Program-made: the position numbers and the translations under genes
Shown here: one piece after another, positions 20,601 through 25,295 of the stretch
Layout: each line of letters opens with the position of its first letter
Position numbering within the stretch: position 1 is the first letter of the stretch
Notes under the pieces: model-generated
What the model saw: the letters and a program-made list of their open reading frames with translations, nothing else
What the model was told of the DNA's origin: nothing
Database searches by the model: none
Assembly (NCBI GenBank): GCA_905221605.1
Contig: CAJNDS010001424.1
Coordinates: 248,001-312,000, forward strand
Source of the DNA: Symbiodinium natans
Lineage: Eukaryota; Sar; Dinophyceae; Suessiales; Symbiodiniaceae
DNA: 64,000 nt
Direction of reading: 5' to 3'

Positions 20601-23016
20601 TTTGGGGGTTCCAGGCTCCCTTGTAATTAAAGTCGACTCAACCCCCCCCCCCCCCCCCCAACACCCTTACTTATAATGCATTGAATGGGCTACCAAGGCC
20701 TACGGCGGCCACCTTAACGCCATTTCTGGTCTACGCCTGCAGGATCCGCGATGAGGAGTTGTTGGACCGATGGCTGGATCGCATGCTCAAAGAGAAGGCT
20801 TGGTTCCCCTGATTTATGAGGAACCAACGCCGCCCAAATTAGGGTTTAGGGTTTAGGGTTTAAGGTTTAGGGTTATTAGAAGACCAAAGGAGGGACGCCT
20901 ACAAGGGACCTGAGGGGTTATTTCGGGGCTGCTGAGATCTGTAGGGGGCCAGATAATACAAGGGTATAGATATAGGGGTCCCTAAACCCTAAACCCTAAA
21001 CCCTAAACCCTAAACCCTAAACCCTAAACCCTAAACCCTAAACCCTAAACCCTAAACCCTAAACCCTAAACCCTAAACCCTAAACCCTAAACCCTAAACC
21101 CTAAACCCTAAACCCTAAACCCTAAACCCTAAACGGACCCCTTAAAGCAAGAAGGTGAAGCCAGACCTCATCACCTACAGCACCCTCATGTCCGGAGCTG
21201 CAAAGGCGGGACAGCCACAGCAGGCCAGGCGTCATACATATATATATATATATATATCCTTTATAAGGATATATATATATATATATCCTTTATAAGGGAC
21301 TCTGTAGGGCCGGATACCCTTTAAGGGATTCTGTAGGGCCCTATACCCTTTAAGGGATTCTGTAGGGCCCTATACCCTTTAAGGGATTCTGTAGGGCCCT
21401 ACATATACCCTTTAAGGGATTCTATAAGGGTACCTCATAGATACCCTTTAAGGCCAGACAGCCCCAGCAGGCCGACATGTGGCTGCAGCGCGCGATCTCT
21501 GCGGGAAACCGGCCGAACAGGGTCTGCTACGCCATCGTCATGAATGGCTGGGCCGAGGTTCATCTTGGGGGGGCGACAGGAGAAAGCCCGAAGCCCTAAA
21601 GGGTTTCGGGTTTAGGGTTTAGGGTTTAGGGTTCAGGGTTTAGGGTTTAGGGTTTAGGGTTTAGGGTTTAGGGGGCTGGCAACGACCCCATGTGTACGTT
21701 CGAGTGTGAATAAACACTTGCAGCAAGCCGAGAGACCTCGATTTTGTCCCTGCGGAGTCGCATGCAAGCGTGGGCAGTGCGGGTGGCAAAGAAACCTAAA
21801 TCCTCAAGCCAAAACCCTAAACCCTAAAACCCCAAACCCGAAACCCTAAACCCCAAACCCTAAACCCCAAACCCTAAACCCTAAACCCGAAGTTGCCCCT
21901 TTGAGTGAAAAGGTGGGGGATGCGCAGCAATCCCTGGCTCGTTTCTCAGACATGGAGCTGGCAGGATTGCCAGGGGGCATCCGGGAGCTCAACGTGGCTT
22001 GGTTTGGGGGTTTAGGTTTGGGGGTTTGGGGTTTGGGGTTTGGGGTTTGGGGTTTGGGGTTTACGGTTTACGGTTTACGGTTTGGGGTTTGGGGTTTGGG
22101 GGGCTAGGGGACTAGGGGTTTAGGTTTGAGGGTTTGGGGTTTAGGGGCCTCGACCTCAGTTGGTGGTCAGAATTCCTACATGTCTCGCTGGCAATTCCTT
22201 TGCTATACCCATGTTTGAGATTTTTCTTAAACCCTAAACCCTAAACCCTCAACCCTAAGCCCTTGGTACCCAGAAATGGCAAGCAGGTGGCTCTCAAAGC
22301 CTGCGCCTCCGCAACGCCACCAGACCAAGAGCGAGCGGCTCTTATTCTGGAGATCCTTGTGGCCTAATGAACCTAGAGGGGTCCATGGGGTTTTCAGTTT
22401 TTCGGGTTTAGGGCCGAATGGTGGTTTCCGAATACAGGGTTGTGCCCTTTTGGGGGCTTCCTATATAATCAGGATTATATCGTATTTTGGGGTGTATTTG
22501 GGGGTCACTTTTTTGAGAAATGCACAATGAAGCCTAAAAGGATTTAGGCTTCAGGGCTTCAGGGGCTGAATGAACCCAAAATGGCCTCAGTCGTCCTCCG
22601 ACACTTGGATTCGATTTTGGTTTAGGGCTTAGGGCCTTAGAGTTTAGGATCCTGATCCCCCATATCCAAGAAACCTAAAGCGCTATCCGCTCAAGTCACG
22701 CTGAGGATGGTGGCCGAGCGCCGTCTCTACCCCGATGCCATGACAGCTCCTTGCCGGTTTGCTCCGCCAGAACTTTCGTCTGCTATGGGCCCTGAGAGCC
22801 CAATAGGGTGTTGGGTTTAGGGTTTAGGGTCCTTCCGGAACCCGAATATAGAAAAAGTATCACCTTCACGGACCCCAAGCCCAACAGGATTTGGGGTTTG
22901 GGGTTTAGGGTTTAGGGGTTCCTATTTCAAATCCCAAGGTGCGACATGTCACAAAGATCTTTGGTGACCTTCCTGCCGCGGTCGATGCTGCCGATGCGGC
23001 CGGGTTAAATCTGGAG
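7802..23016 (+). CDS. Pentatricopeptide repeat (PPR) protein gene, more than 20 exons (whole locus)
   Basis: At least 20 short exons join in frame into one chain of about 35-residue helix-turn-helix repeats. Hallmarks recur: 'A.AGNLNEAERLWE', 'AARAGNF', 'AAARQGNLTRAEHWY', 'AARGGDAKAAERW', 'AASRAGDLAAAEHF', 'AEQNNDLKSAERWF', 'VARRGDWGAVQRW', 'AALRAGDLKKAEDW', 'AAKAGQPQQADMW'. This is the PPR consensus. PPR proteins bind organelle RNA and act in its editing, cleavage or translation in plastid or mitochondrion; the specific target cannot be read here. No DYW or SMR tail is visible. The introns (37-nt exons to a 2.5-kb intron) are telomeric blocks or inverted-repeat elements flanked by target duplications, with GT, GC or GA donors. 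The start codon and the targeting peptide were not found, and the true end lies at or beyond 22.4-23.0 kb. The PPR call is firm; the exon list is a hand-made model. Confidence 0.85.
8160..8450. other. Non-telomeric insert inside a PPR intron
   Basis: About 290 bases without telomeric runs apart from one short block. Both strands have an open frame of more than 80 codons, and neither resembles a known protein or a PPR repeat. Since the PPR chain joins across this stretch (7874 to 8798), I read it as intronic. Confidence 0.4.
8634..8778. repeat. Telomeric array, CCCTAAA x about 20
   Basis: A near-perfect run of CCCTAAA on the + strand directly upstream of a PPR exon. It is one of the longest C-strand blocks of the window and lies inside the 7875-8797 intron. 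Confidence 0.97.
8798..8878 (+). CDS. PPR gene exon
   Basis: It reads ACANAGNLNEAERLWESMCG and then EGIQPNE. 'NAGNLNEAERLWESM...GIQPNE' is an almost complete PPR consensus repeat (helix A, helix B and the P-N loop). The chain then continues toward the exon at about 9.4 kb. Confidence 0.85.
9208..9437. repeat. 37-bp direct duplication flanking telomeric and related DNA
   Basis: A string beginning CCCACAAACC and running through GCAAGGAAAGGCTT and GGAAAGATGA occurs at 9208-9244 and again at 9401-9437 with two mismatches. About 155 bases of decayed and perfect CCCTAAA DNA lie between. The second copy leads into a PPR exon, so exon-edge sequence appears to have been duplicated when the block arose. 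Confidence 0.8.
9420..9500 (+). CDS. PPR gene exon
   Basis: It reads GFGKMMEAAAKAGDLRAAE, a clear PPR helix pair ('AAAKAGDLRAAE'). The left border lies within the duplicated string described for 9208-9437. The right border is before a family F fragment (CTTGGAGGTTCAGGGGTGCT) at about 9,508. Confidence 0.75.
10140..10210. repeat. (GA)n microsatellite
   Basis: A purine run of GA dinucleotides with a few interruptions, with no gene on either strand. Similar (GA)n runs occur at 44.0, 45.8 and 49.8 kb. Confidence 0.95.
10231..10325. mobile_element. Family H hairpin element
   Basis: Left arm ttccccttatactaacagtc and right arm gactgttagtatcaggggta are inverted copies. The inner arms 'ttaatagggattat' and 'ataatccctatt' are inverted as well, so the whole element of about 95 bases can fold into one hairpin. 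Confidence 0.8.
10699..10874. mobile_element. Family H elements: a split copy next to a full copy
   Basis: A 5' arm (10699-10734) runs straight into TTTAGGG repeats. At 10774 a complete element starts again with ttgggatgttgccc and ends 'gcgaacatccca' at 10874. The first arm looks like an element interrupted by a telomeric block. Confidence 0.7.
11841..11901 (+). CDS. PPR gene exon
   Basis: After 'gcaactaag' the frame reads LLQACAKARDTEAAERWYE, a PPR helix pair. The right border is GAG|GCGCCT, and AGGCGCCT occurs again at the far side of the following TTTAGGG block (11999-12006). This makes a GC-AG intron of 99 bases. Confidence 0.75.
12001..12130 (+). CDS. Possible exon after the AGGCGCCT intron
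   Basis: The frame stays open after the proposed join (APLLVLLRAGCIWSVSLAKR and on), but it does not look like a PPR repeat. Either a further splice site lies inside it, or the PPR chain resumes only at 12.66 kb. Confidence 0.3.
12660..12722 (+). CDS. PPR gene exon
   Basis: It reads VMVDAGARAGNFSFAQ, with the PPR 'A..AGN' helix turn. It ends CACAG before GCTCGAG. The 5' limit lies next to a C-strand telomeric block and is approximate. Confidence 0.75.
12723..12918 (+). other. GC-AG intron between AGGCT duplications (Class II, telomeric)
   Basis: AGGCT occurs at 12721-12725 and 12917-12921. Splicing at AG|GCT on both sides joins ...NFSFAQ to AWFQKAKD in frame. The intron body is mainly TTTAGGG repeats plus a (CAT)n tract. 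Confidence 0.75.
12919..13002 (+). CDS. PPR gene exon
   Basis: Exactly 28 codons: AWFQKAKDADVDLEPKLLLN followed by AAAKSLEF. 'WFQKAKDADVDLEPK' matches the second PPR helix plus the P-loop of the next repeat. Both ends are fixed by duplicated target sequences (AGGCT on the left, GAGA on the right). Confidence 0.85.
13003..13332 (+). mobile_element. Family B introner with nested telomeric insert; GA-AG intron
   Basis: The element ends are CTAGGATGCCCAGTA (left) and the inverse TTACTGGGCAACCTAG (right), flanked by the 4-bp duplication GAGA. Splicing TTT|GAGA...CCTAG|GAGA joins SLEF to EMAERLFAEM. The first 28 bases of the element (13007-13034) are repeated at 13218-13245, on the far side of a CCCTAAA insert, so the telomeric DNA arrived after the introner. 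Confidence 0.85.
13333..13595 (+). CDS. PPR gene, largest exon
   Basis: 263 bases carrying about two and a half PPR motifs: EMAERLFAEMPSPGPEEYAL, then VIDAAARQGNLTRAEHWYNH, then a third ending MIQAREAGMDDTPTM. There is no internal repeat or telomeric sequence. The left end is set by the GAGA duplication; the right end is phase 2 and set by a GTAC duplication. Confidence 0.92.
13596..13712 (+). mobile_element. Family E introner; 117-bp GT-AG intron with GTAC duplication
   Basis: GTAC sits at both edges (13596-13599 and 13713-13716). The ends are cctggggactacatgaaccc and a diverged inverse that ends 'cgcccaaagataag'. Removal gives ...DDTPTM|YTAQIAAAAQ in frame. Confidence 0.8.
13713..13749 (+). 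CDS. PPR gene, 37-nt exon
   Basis: It encodes (Y)TAQIAAAAQLQ between two introns with different origins: an inverted-repeat element on the left and a telomeric block on the right. It continues into DFKAAERWLQEA, completing a PPR repeat. Confidence 0.8.
13750..13819 (+). other. 70-bp GA-AG telomeric intron between AGCTGCAGGA duplications (Class II)
   Basis: The 10-bp string AGCTGCAGGA is at 13742-13751 and 13812-13821. The DNA between is almost wholly CCCTGAA/CCCTAAA repeats. Cutting at CTGCAG|GA on both copies joins AAQLQ to DFKAAERW exactly. It is a minimal example of a telomeric-repeat intron made by target duplication. Confidence 0.85.
13820..13884 (+). CDS. PPR gene exon
   Basis: It reads DFKAAERWLQEAREARRTEL and then E(Q); 'DFKAAERWLQEA' is a PPR second helix. 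Phase-2 end before GTAC. Confidence 0.85.
13885..14062 (+). mobile_element. Family E introner; 178-bp GT-AG intron with GTAC duplication
   Basis: The element ends CTTGCAGACCAAAATCAACC and the inverse GGGTTCACTTTGGTCGCCAAG-type string are flanked by GTAC on both sides. A short TTTAGGG block and a C run are nested inside. Splicing joins TELEQ to YNSAMYAASLR. Confidence 0.85.
14063..14097 (+). CDS. PPR gene, 35-nt exon
   Basis: It encodes (Q)YNSAMYAASLR and ends CCGAG|GT. It continues into GQLDSAERIAKLAEQ of the next exon, giving a good PPR helix pair. Confidence 0.8.
14098..14323 (+). other. 226-bp GT-AG intron between CCGAGGT duplications (Class II, telomeric and poly-C)
   Basis: CCGAGGT is present at 14093-14099 and 14319-14325. 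The interior holds CCCTAAA repeats and a run of about 45 C. Both splice sites, G|GT and AG|G, are inside the duplicated string. Confidence 0.8.
14324..14386 (+). CDS. PPR gene exon
   Basis: It reads GQLDSAERIAKLAEQDGMAL and then SP, followed directly by TTTAGGG repeats. It continues as (P)NAYSFSALVRAAF in the next exon. The exact donor is not resolved. Confidence 0.8.
14847..14890 (+). CDS. PPR gene exon
   Basis: It reads NAYSFSALVRAAFN(S) and follows a degenerate family E 3' end ('ggttcattcctggtccc...aag'). 'SPNAYSFSALVRAA' is the first PPR helix. It ends at the GTCA/GTGA duplication of the next introner. Confidence 0.8.
14891..15135 (+). mobile_element. Family A introner filled with telomeric repeats; GT-AG
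   Basis: It begins (GTCA)CTTGGTAGCCCAGTGGTACC and ends with the inverse 'cctgggccaccaag' before GTGA. About 160 bases of CCCTAAA replace the element's middle and right arm. Splicing joins AAFN to SEDFEAAERWF. Confidence 0.8.
15136..15190 (+). CDS. PPR gene exon
   Basis: It reads (S)EDFEAAERWFQRAAREEG. 'DFEAAERWFQRA' is a canonical PPR second helix. The phase-2 end meets GTTC at the next element. Confidence 0.85.
15191..15412 (+). mobile_element. Family E introner with nested telomeric block; GT-AG
   Basis: Ends CTTGGGAGACGGAACCC and the inverse 'gggttcacgtgatcgccaag' are flanked by GTTC/GTTG. TTTAGGG repeats lie immediately inside the left end. Removal joins REEG to LNHQIVNEA. Confidence 0.8.
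15413..15499 (+). CDS. PPR gene exon
   Basis: It reads LNHQIVNEAINKAARFNNFT and then AAEAFFNHL. 'INKAARFNNFTAAEAFF' is a PPR repeat. It ends CTT|GCAA. Confidence 0.88.
15500..15672 (+). mobile_element. Family A introner; 173-bp GC-AG intron with GCAA duplication
   Basis: GCAA is at both edges. The element is CTTGGCAGCCCAGTGGTACG ... GTTACTGGGCTACCAAG, with a short CCCTAAA patch inside. It is a clean case where the duplicated base pair after G gives a GC donor. It joins FNHL to QASRLEPDG. Confidence 0.9.
15673..15810 (+). CDS. PPR gene exon
   Basis: It reads QASRLEPDGNSYQNLVTAAS and RAGDLAAAEHFVNEALAAGH, then TQLPNL. It contains one full PPR repeat plus flanks ('PDGNSYQNLVTAASRAGDL'). Confidence 0.92.
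15811..15998 (+). mobile_element. Family E introner with telomeric insert near its 3' end; GT-AG
   Basis: Left GTGC then CTTGGTGGCC; right 'gggttcatttggtccccac', interrupted by CCCTAAA repeats, then AAG before GTAC. The flanking duplication differs by one base (GTGC/GTAC). Splicing joins PNL to YTSVINCAEQNN. Confidence 0.75.
15999..16113 (+). CDS. PPR gene exon
   Basis: It reads YTSVINCAEQNNDLKSAERW and FRRATASGITPDIAFFNK: one complete PPR repeat with the 'ITPD' loop. It ends AAG|GTG inside an AGGTG duplication. Confidence 0.92.
16114..17044 (+). other. 931-bp GT-AG intron between AGGTG duplications, with nested elements
   Basis: AGGTG is at 16112-16116 and 17043-17047. The interior holds telomeric blocks in both orientations, a family C element (about 16,225-16,323), short 'ctactataactcctatct' tandem units (16,610-16,730) and a family G hairpin (about 16,735-16,870). 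Splicing joins FFNK to VITAVARRGDW. Confidence 0.75.
17045..17174 (+). CDS. PPR gene exon
   Basis: It reads VITAVARRGDWGAVQRWRDI and ARDSGEVLNAVTYTALISAS, then SKG(R). There is a full PPR repeat and the first helix of the next ('VTYTALISAS'). Confidence 0.92.
17175..17503 (+). mobile_element. Family D introner with nested telomeric blocks and a family G hairpin; GA-AG
   Basis: The duplication GATT flanks CTGAGCAGTAGAGTTCGGTA (left) and 'gtgctggacaacgaag' (right), the same ends as the intron in the ankyrin gene at 62.1 kb. Inside are two TTTAGGG arrays and a complete hairpin (about 17,272-17,400). Removal joins SSKG to RFRNNAEATK. Confidence 0.85.
17504..17603 (+). CDS. PPR gene exon
   Basis: It reads (R)FRNNAEATKSVVKSLLEEAL and GHGVAVDIIMMNL. 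The loop and first helix of the next PPR ('VAVDIIMMNL') end near 17,603, where the next and largest intron begins. Confidence 0.88.
17908..18175. repeat. Long imperfect inverted repeat of CCAAAA/TTTTGG units
   Basis: The left arm is built from ccaaaa units and ends 'caattttccgggactct'. The right arm starts 'agagtcccggaaaattg' and continues as ttttgg units. Each arm is about 110 bases. It could fold into a very stable hairpin in RNA or single-stranded DNA. Confidence 0.85.
18200..19750. repeat. AT-rich island with three-copy degenerate repeats
   Basis: It is strikingly AT-rich compared with the flanks and free of telomeric units. Two internal repeat types are present. 'gtgcttttcaga.atagtata' plus about 60 more bases recurs at about 18,231, 18,680 and 18,808. 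'ttggttgagtatgg.ccttta' plus about 60 bases recurs at about 18,915, 19,204 and 19,470. No coding frame is convincing. Confidence 0.7.
20084..20197 (+). CDS. PPR gene exon
   Basis: It reads (D)SLRNSVMGAAARVGLKDAEE and VYQDILNQGLGQPPVVL. 'VMGAAARVGLKDAEEVYQDIL' is a PPR repeat, where E-V-Y takes the place of E-R-W. The next exon starts GLSPNAITF. The donor near 20,197 is not unambiguous (GGCGGTGAGC). Confidence 0.88.
20263..20357. repeat. Telomeric array, CCCTAAA
   Basis: About 13 C-strand units fill most of the intron between two PPR exons. Confidence 0.97.
20370..20481 (+). CDS. PPR gene exon
   Basis: It reads (G)LSPNAITFNSLIDAALRAGD and LKKAEDWLQQSTHLGFR. This is a textbook PPR repeat ('LSPNAITFNSLIDAALRAGDLKKAEDW'-type, shown in two parts). 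It ends CCG|GCCT. Confidence 0.93.
20482..20697 (+). mobile_element. Family A introner carrying a TTTAGGG array; GC-AG intron, GCCT duplication
   Basis: GCCT flanks CTTGGTAAGCCAGTA on the left and ATGGGCTACCAAG on the right. A G-strand telomeric array of about 13 units sits 15 bases inside the left end, then a C run and the element's right arm. Splicing joins THLGFR to PTAATLTPFL. Confidence 0.88.
20698..20797 (+). CDS. PPR gene exon
   Basis: It reads PTAATLTPFLVYACRIRDEE and LLDRWLDRMLKEK, ending AAG|GCTTGG inside a GAAGG duplication. Reading on would meet a TGA at 20,811, but splicing to VKPDLITYSTL restores a PPR loop, so the stop is probably intronic. Confidence 0.88.
20798..21154 (+). 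other. 357-bp GC-AG intron between GAAGG duplications (Class II, telomeric)
   Basis: GAAGG is at 20794-20798 and 21151-21155. The interior has a short G-strand block and then an array of about 20 CCCTAAA units (20,981-21,134). It joins MLKEK to VKPDLITYSTLM. Confidence 0.78.
21155..21233 (+). CDS. PPR gene exon
   Basis: It reads VKPDLITYSTLMSGAAKAGQ and PQQ. 'KPDLITYSTLMSGAAKAGQP' is a near-ideal PPR consensus. It ends CAGCAG|GCC in a 17-bp duplicated string. Confidence 0.93.
21234..21470 (+). other. 237-bp GC-AG intron between 17-bp duplications (Class II, AT and minisatellite)
   Basis: GACAGCC[A/C]CAGCAGGCC occurs at 21220-21236 and 21457-21473 with one mismatch. The interior has (TA)n and four or five tandem copies of 'taccctttaagggattctgt' plus 'agggcccta'. 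There is no telomeric DNA, so this class of intron is not tied to the telomeric motif. It joins AGQPQQ to ADMWLQRAI. Confidence 0.85.
21471..21557 (+). CDS. PPR gene exon
   Basis: It reads ADMWLQRAISAGNRPNRVCY and AIVMNGWAE. There is a second helix, an 'RPN' loop and the next first helix. It ends GAG|GTTCATC. Confidence 0.9.
21675..21725 (+). CDS. PPR gene, short exon (approximate)
   Basis: 'AGNDPM' follows a TTTAGGG block and fits after NGWAE in a PPR helix turn. The exact acceptor may be the AG of a TTTAG unit. The right border is unclear. Confidence 0.5.
21903..22003 (+). CDS. PPR gene exon
   Basis: It reads EKVGDAQQSLARFSDMELAG and LPGGIRELNVAW. 'KVGDAQQSLARFSDMELAGL' keeps the PPR helix and loop pattern in diverged form. 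TTTGGGG variants follow. Confidence 0.75.
22275..22367 (+). CDS. PPR gene, C-terminal region exon
   Basis: It reads NGKQVALKACASATPPDQER and AALILEILVA, then TAA at about 22,365. Helical, probably following the last PPR. It may splice before the stop to ALSAQVTLRMVAE at 22.68 kb. Confidence 0.7.
   Translation, partial: NGKQVALKACASATPPDQERAALILEILVA
22683..22760 (+). CDS. PPR gene, probable C-terminal exon
   Basis: It reads ALSAQVTLRMVAERRLYPDA and MTA. 'RLYPDAMTA' resembles a PPR loop. The borders are approximate. Confidence 0.6.
22936..23016 (+). CDS. PPR gene or next gene, exon
   Basis: It reads KVRHVTKIFGDLPAAVDAAD and AAGLNLEAR. It is helical and alanine-rich, and fits the end of the PPR superhelix or a separate helical domain. 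It is followed by an introner-like stretch (23,020-23,215). Confidence 0.6.
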
Positions 23017-23019
23017 GCA

Positions 23020-23215
23020 AGGTGCAGGGGGCCCTAAACCTTTCAATGCCCATTAGTGCCCTTATTCCATGCTTTATTATTAGTTTTTTTTTTTTTTGGG
23101 GGGGGGCGGGGGGTAGGTTTCGTTCTAAACCCCTTGAAGCAAAAGCAAGCACCATTTTATCCGAAAAAGGTTCCTGGCAACCTAGAACCTTATTGTAACA
23201 AGGTTCCTGGGCTAC
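23020..23215 (+). mobile_element. Composite introner remnant
   Basis: 'tgcccattagtgcccttatt' (family B-like left part) and the family A right end 'ggttcctgggctaccaag' bracket a T run, a G run and a repeated 'aaggttcctggcaacctag'-type segment. It looks like two introners combined or one internally duplicated. Confidence 0.5.
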
Positions 23216-23289
23216 CAAGAAAAACCCTTCCCCTCTGTGAAGGGTATCTTGGCGACCCGCGACGCGACCCCCAGCAGTAGACATAAGTA

Positions 23290-24830
23290 GACCATAACCC
23301 CCGCATACAATTAGGCTGTCTTCCGCTCAGTGATACTGCAGAGAATCCCACCCTAAACCTTTGGGGCATAGTGTTTACGGTTTAGGGTTTCGTTCCCAAG
23401 CCCTCCAAACATAAAGCATAGACCCTCGATTCATGCGGTAGTCGCAGACGCAGACCCAAAAACAAAAGCTAGCTTGCTCCCCTCGCCCTTCCCCAATCCG
23501 AAACCACAAACCCCAATTAGACCCCAACCCCCACCCACCCACCACCCCCCCCCCCCCCCAAAAAAAAAAAAAACAAAATCAAATAAAACGAACATGAAGA
23601 AGAAGAAGCATAATGATCATCATCATACTCATAATCAGACTAAGAATAACAATAATAATACTGGCAATAATAAGAATAAGATCAAAAAATGAAAAACCCA
23701 AAATTTTGGCCCCGTAGGGTTTAGGCCCCCTGGAGGCAGCTCGAACCCGCGCCCCGAAATGCCGCGCGGCAGGAAGTTGCTGTCTAAACGTTCAAGCCTT
23801 TGGGTTCAGATTTTAAGGACTAATTAGGGCTCAGGGTTTAGGGTTTAGGGTTCAGGGTCGATTAGGCACCTTCCTTTGTCCTAGATTGGGATGAGGGTTT
23901 AGGGTTTAGGGTTCCGAGGCTTCGGGTTCAGGGTTCTTATAGGCCCCTTGAAGAGCAGCACCGGGTTTAGGGTTTAGGGTTTTGGGTTTTGGGTTTTCGG
24001 GTTGGTGGATGTTTACGCACACTTGAGGATGCTCAGAGGCGCTTTTCGGGTCTGGTGCCTATAGAAATCTTCGGGTAGAAGCCCTGAAGCCCTCTAAATT
24101 CCTGAAGGCTAAGGTTGGAACTCTTGTTTAAGTAAAGAGACCCGAAGTATGGGCTCTTGCTAGGTTTAGAGTGTATATAAGGGGTTATATCATAGGGGAT
24201 CCCCTATGAAGCCTCGCAGCTTAGCGTAAATTCCCTAAGCCCTACTTTCATGGTTCGTGGGTACTTCTGAGGAGGGTTGTAAGTAGGGCAACTCTGGTTC
24301 TAGCCTTACATAGAAGGTCTCAGGGCTTACGGTTCAGGGTTTACGGTGTATATAGGTAGGGTGTATACAGGGCACCTAGAAGCCTACTAACAACGGGTTT
24401 AGGGTAAGGCTTTGGGGGTTGGAGTCTCTGCCCTAAACCCTAAACCCAACATCTTCCAACATCTACAGGAACTCCTCACACACTCTGGTGTCGCAGTGCG
24501 CACGAAACGTAACCCGCCAGCCAAAGGCCTTCTAAGGCCCCCCAAAATGGTGCACTTGTCAGATTTCGGTTTTTGGGTTTAGGGTCTAGGGTCTAGGGCT
24601 TAGGGTTTAGGGTTTAGGGCACGTACCCCAAAATCAGAGAGAAGGACGGAGGGGGCAAGCTAAGCACAGTCCACAACCCTTTCGGAAGACCATGAGCCCT
24701 ACATCCCAACCCCTAAACCTAGGTAGGACCTTGCGACATTTTACATGTTCCCTTATTGCGCTTTAGAGGATCATAGAGCATTGTTTTCAGAGGGCTTAAG
24801 GAGCCAACCTAGAAGGCCTTCAACCAGAAC
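23290..24830. other. Intergenic or intronic mosaic
   Basis: Contains decayed telomeric blocks, an A/C-rich low-complexity tract (23,480-23,690) and a family F fragment (about 24,247-24,310). One short open piece lies at 24,460-24,530 after 'catctacag'. I see no gene I can name. Confidence 0.5.
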
Positions 24831-24839
24831 CTACAGAGA

Positions 24840-24940
24840 CCCTAAACCCTAAACCCTAAACCCTAAACCCTAAACCCTAAACCCTAAACCCTAAACCCTA
24901 AACCCTAAACCCTAAACCCTAAACCCTAAACCCTAAACCC
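24840..24940. repeat. Telomeric array, CCCTAAA
   Basis: About 14 C-strand units, ending in a C run directly before a coding-like stretch at 24,950. Confidence 0.97.
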
Positions 24941-24949
24941 CCCCCCCTA

Positions 24950-25062
24950 AGATGTTGCGGCGGTGCATGCGCGTCTGCCCTCGTCGCATGGAACCGCTCC
25001 TTCGGCTGGCCGGCGCGGCCAGAAACGGATCTACATCCGGCCGTCGGCTACAAAAGAGTTCA
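24950..25062 (+). CDS. Possible exon, basic unknown protein
   Basis: After the telomeric array one frame reads MLRRCMRVCPRRMEPLLRLA and GAARNGSTSGRRLQK. Another reads DVAAVHARLPSSHGTAPSAG. Neither is recognised. Its last 36 bases are repeated twice downstream between telomeric blocks. Confidence 0.4.
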
Positions 25063-25295
25063 GGGGTTTAGGGTTTAGAGATTTAGGGTTTAGGGTTTAG
25101 GGTTTAGGGTTTAGGGTTTAGGGTTTAGGGTTAGGGTTTTAGGCCGGAACCGGATCTACATCCGGCGTTCGGCTACAAAGAGGTTTTAGGGTTTGGGGTT
25201 TCGTTTTTTTTTTTTTTGTTTTAGGGTTTTAGGGTTTTTTGTCGTTTGTAGAGTTTTAGGAGTTATCTACATCCGGCCGTCGGCCACAAAGAGTT
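25026..25295. repeat. Three copies of an exon-edge string separated by telomeric blocks
   Basis: GGATCTACATCCGGCCGTCG and then GCTACAAAGAG occurs at about 25,026-25,061, 25,151-25,183 and 25,264-25,295, with few differences. Each gap is filled with TTTAGGG or TTTTAGGG DNA. It looks like two successive insertions, each duplicating the same target. Confidence 0.88.

Noticed and set aside
23715-23800. tRNA-like string on the - strand (GGGTTCGAGC, resembling a B box)
   Set aside because: No matching acceptor stem and no convincing A box or anticodon arm could be folded.
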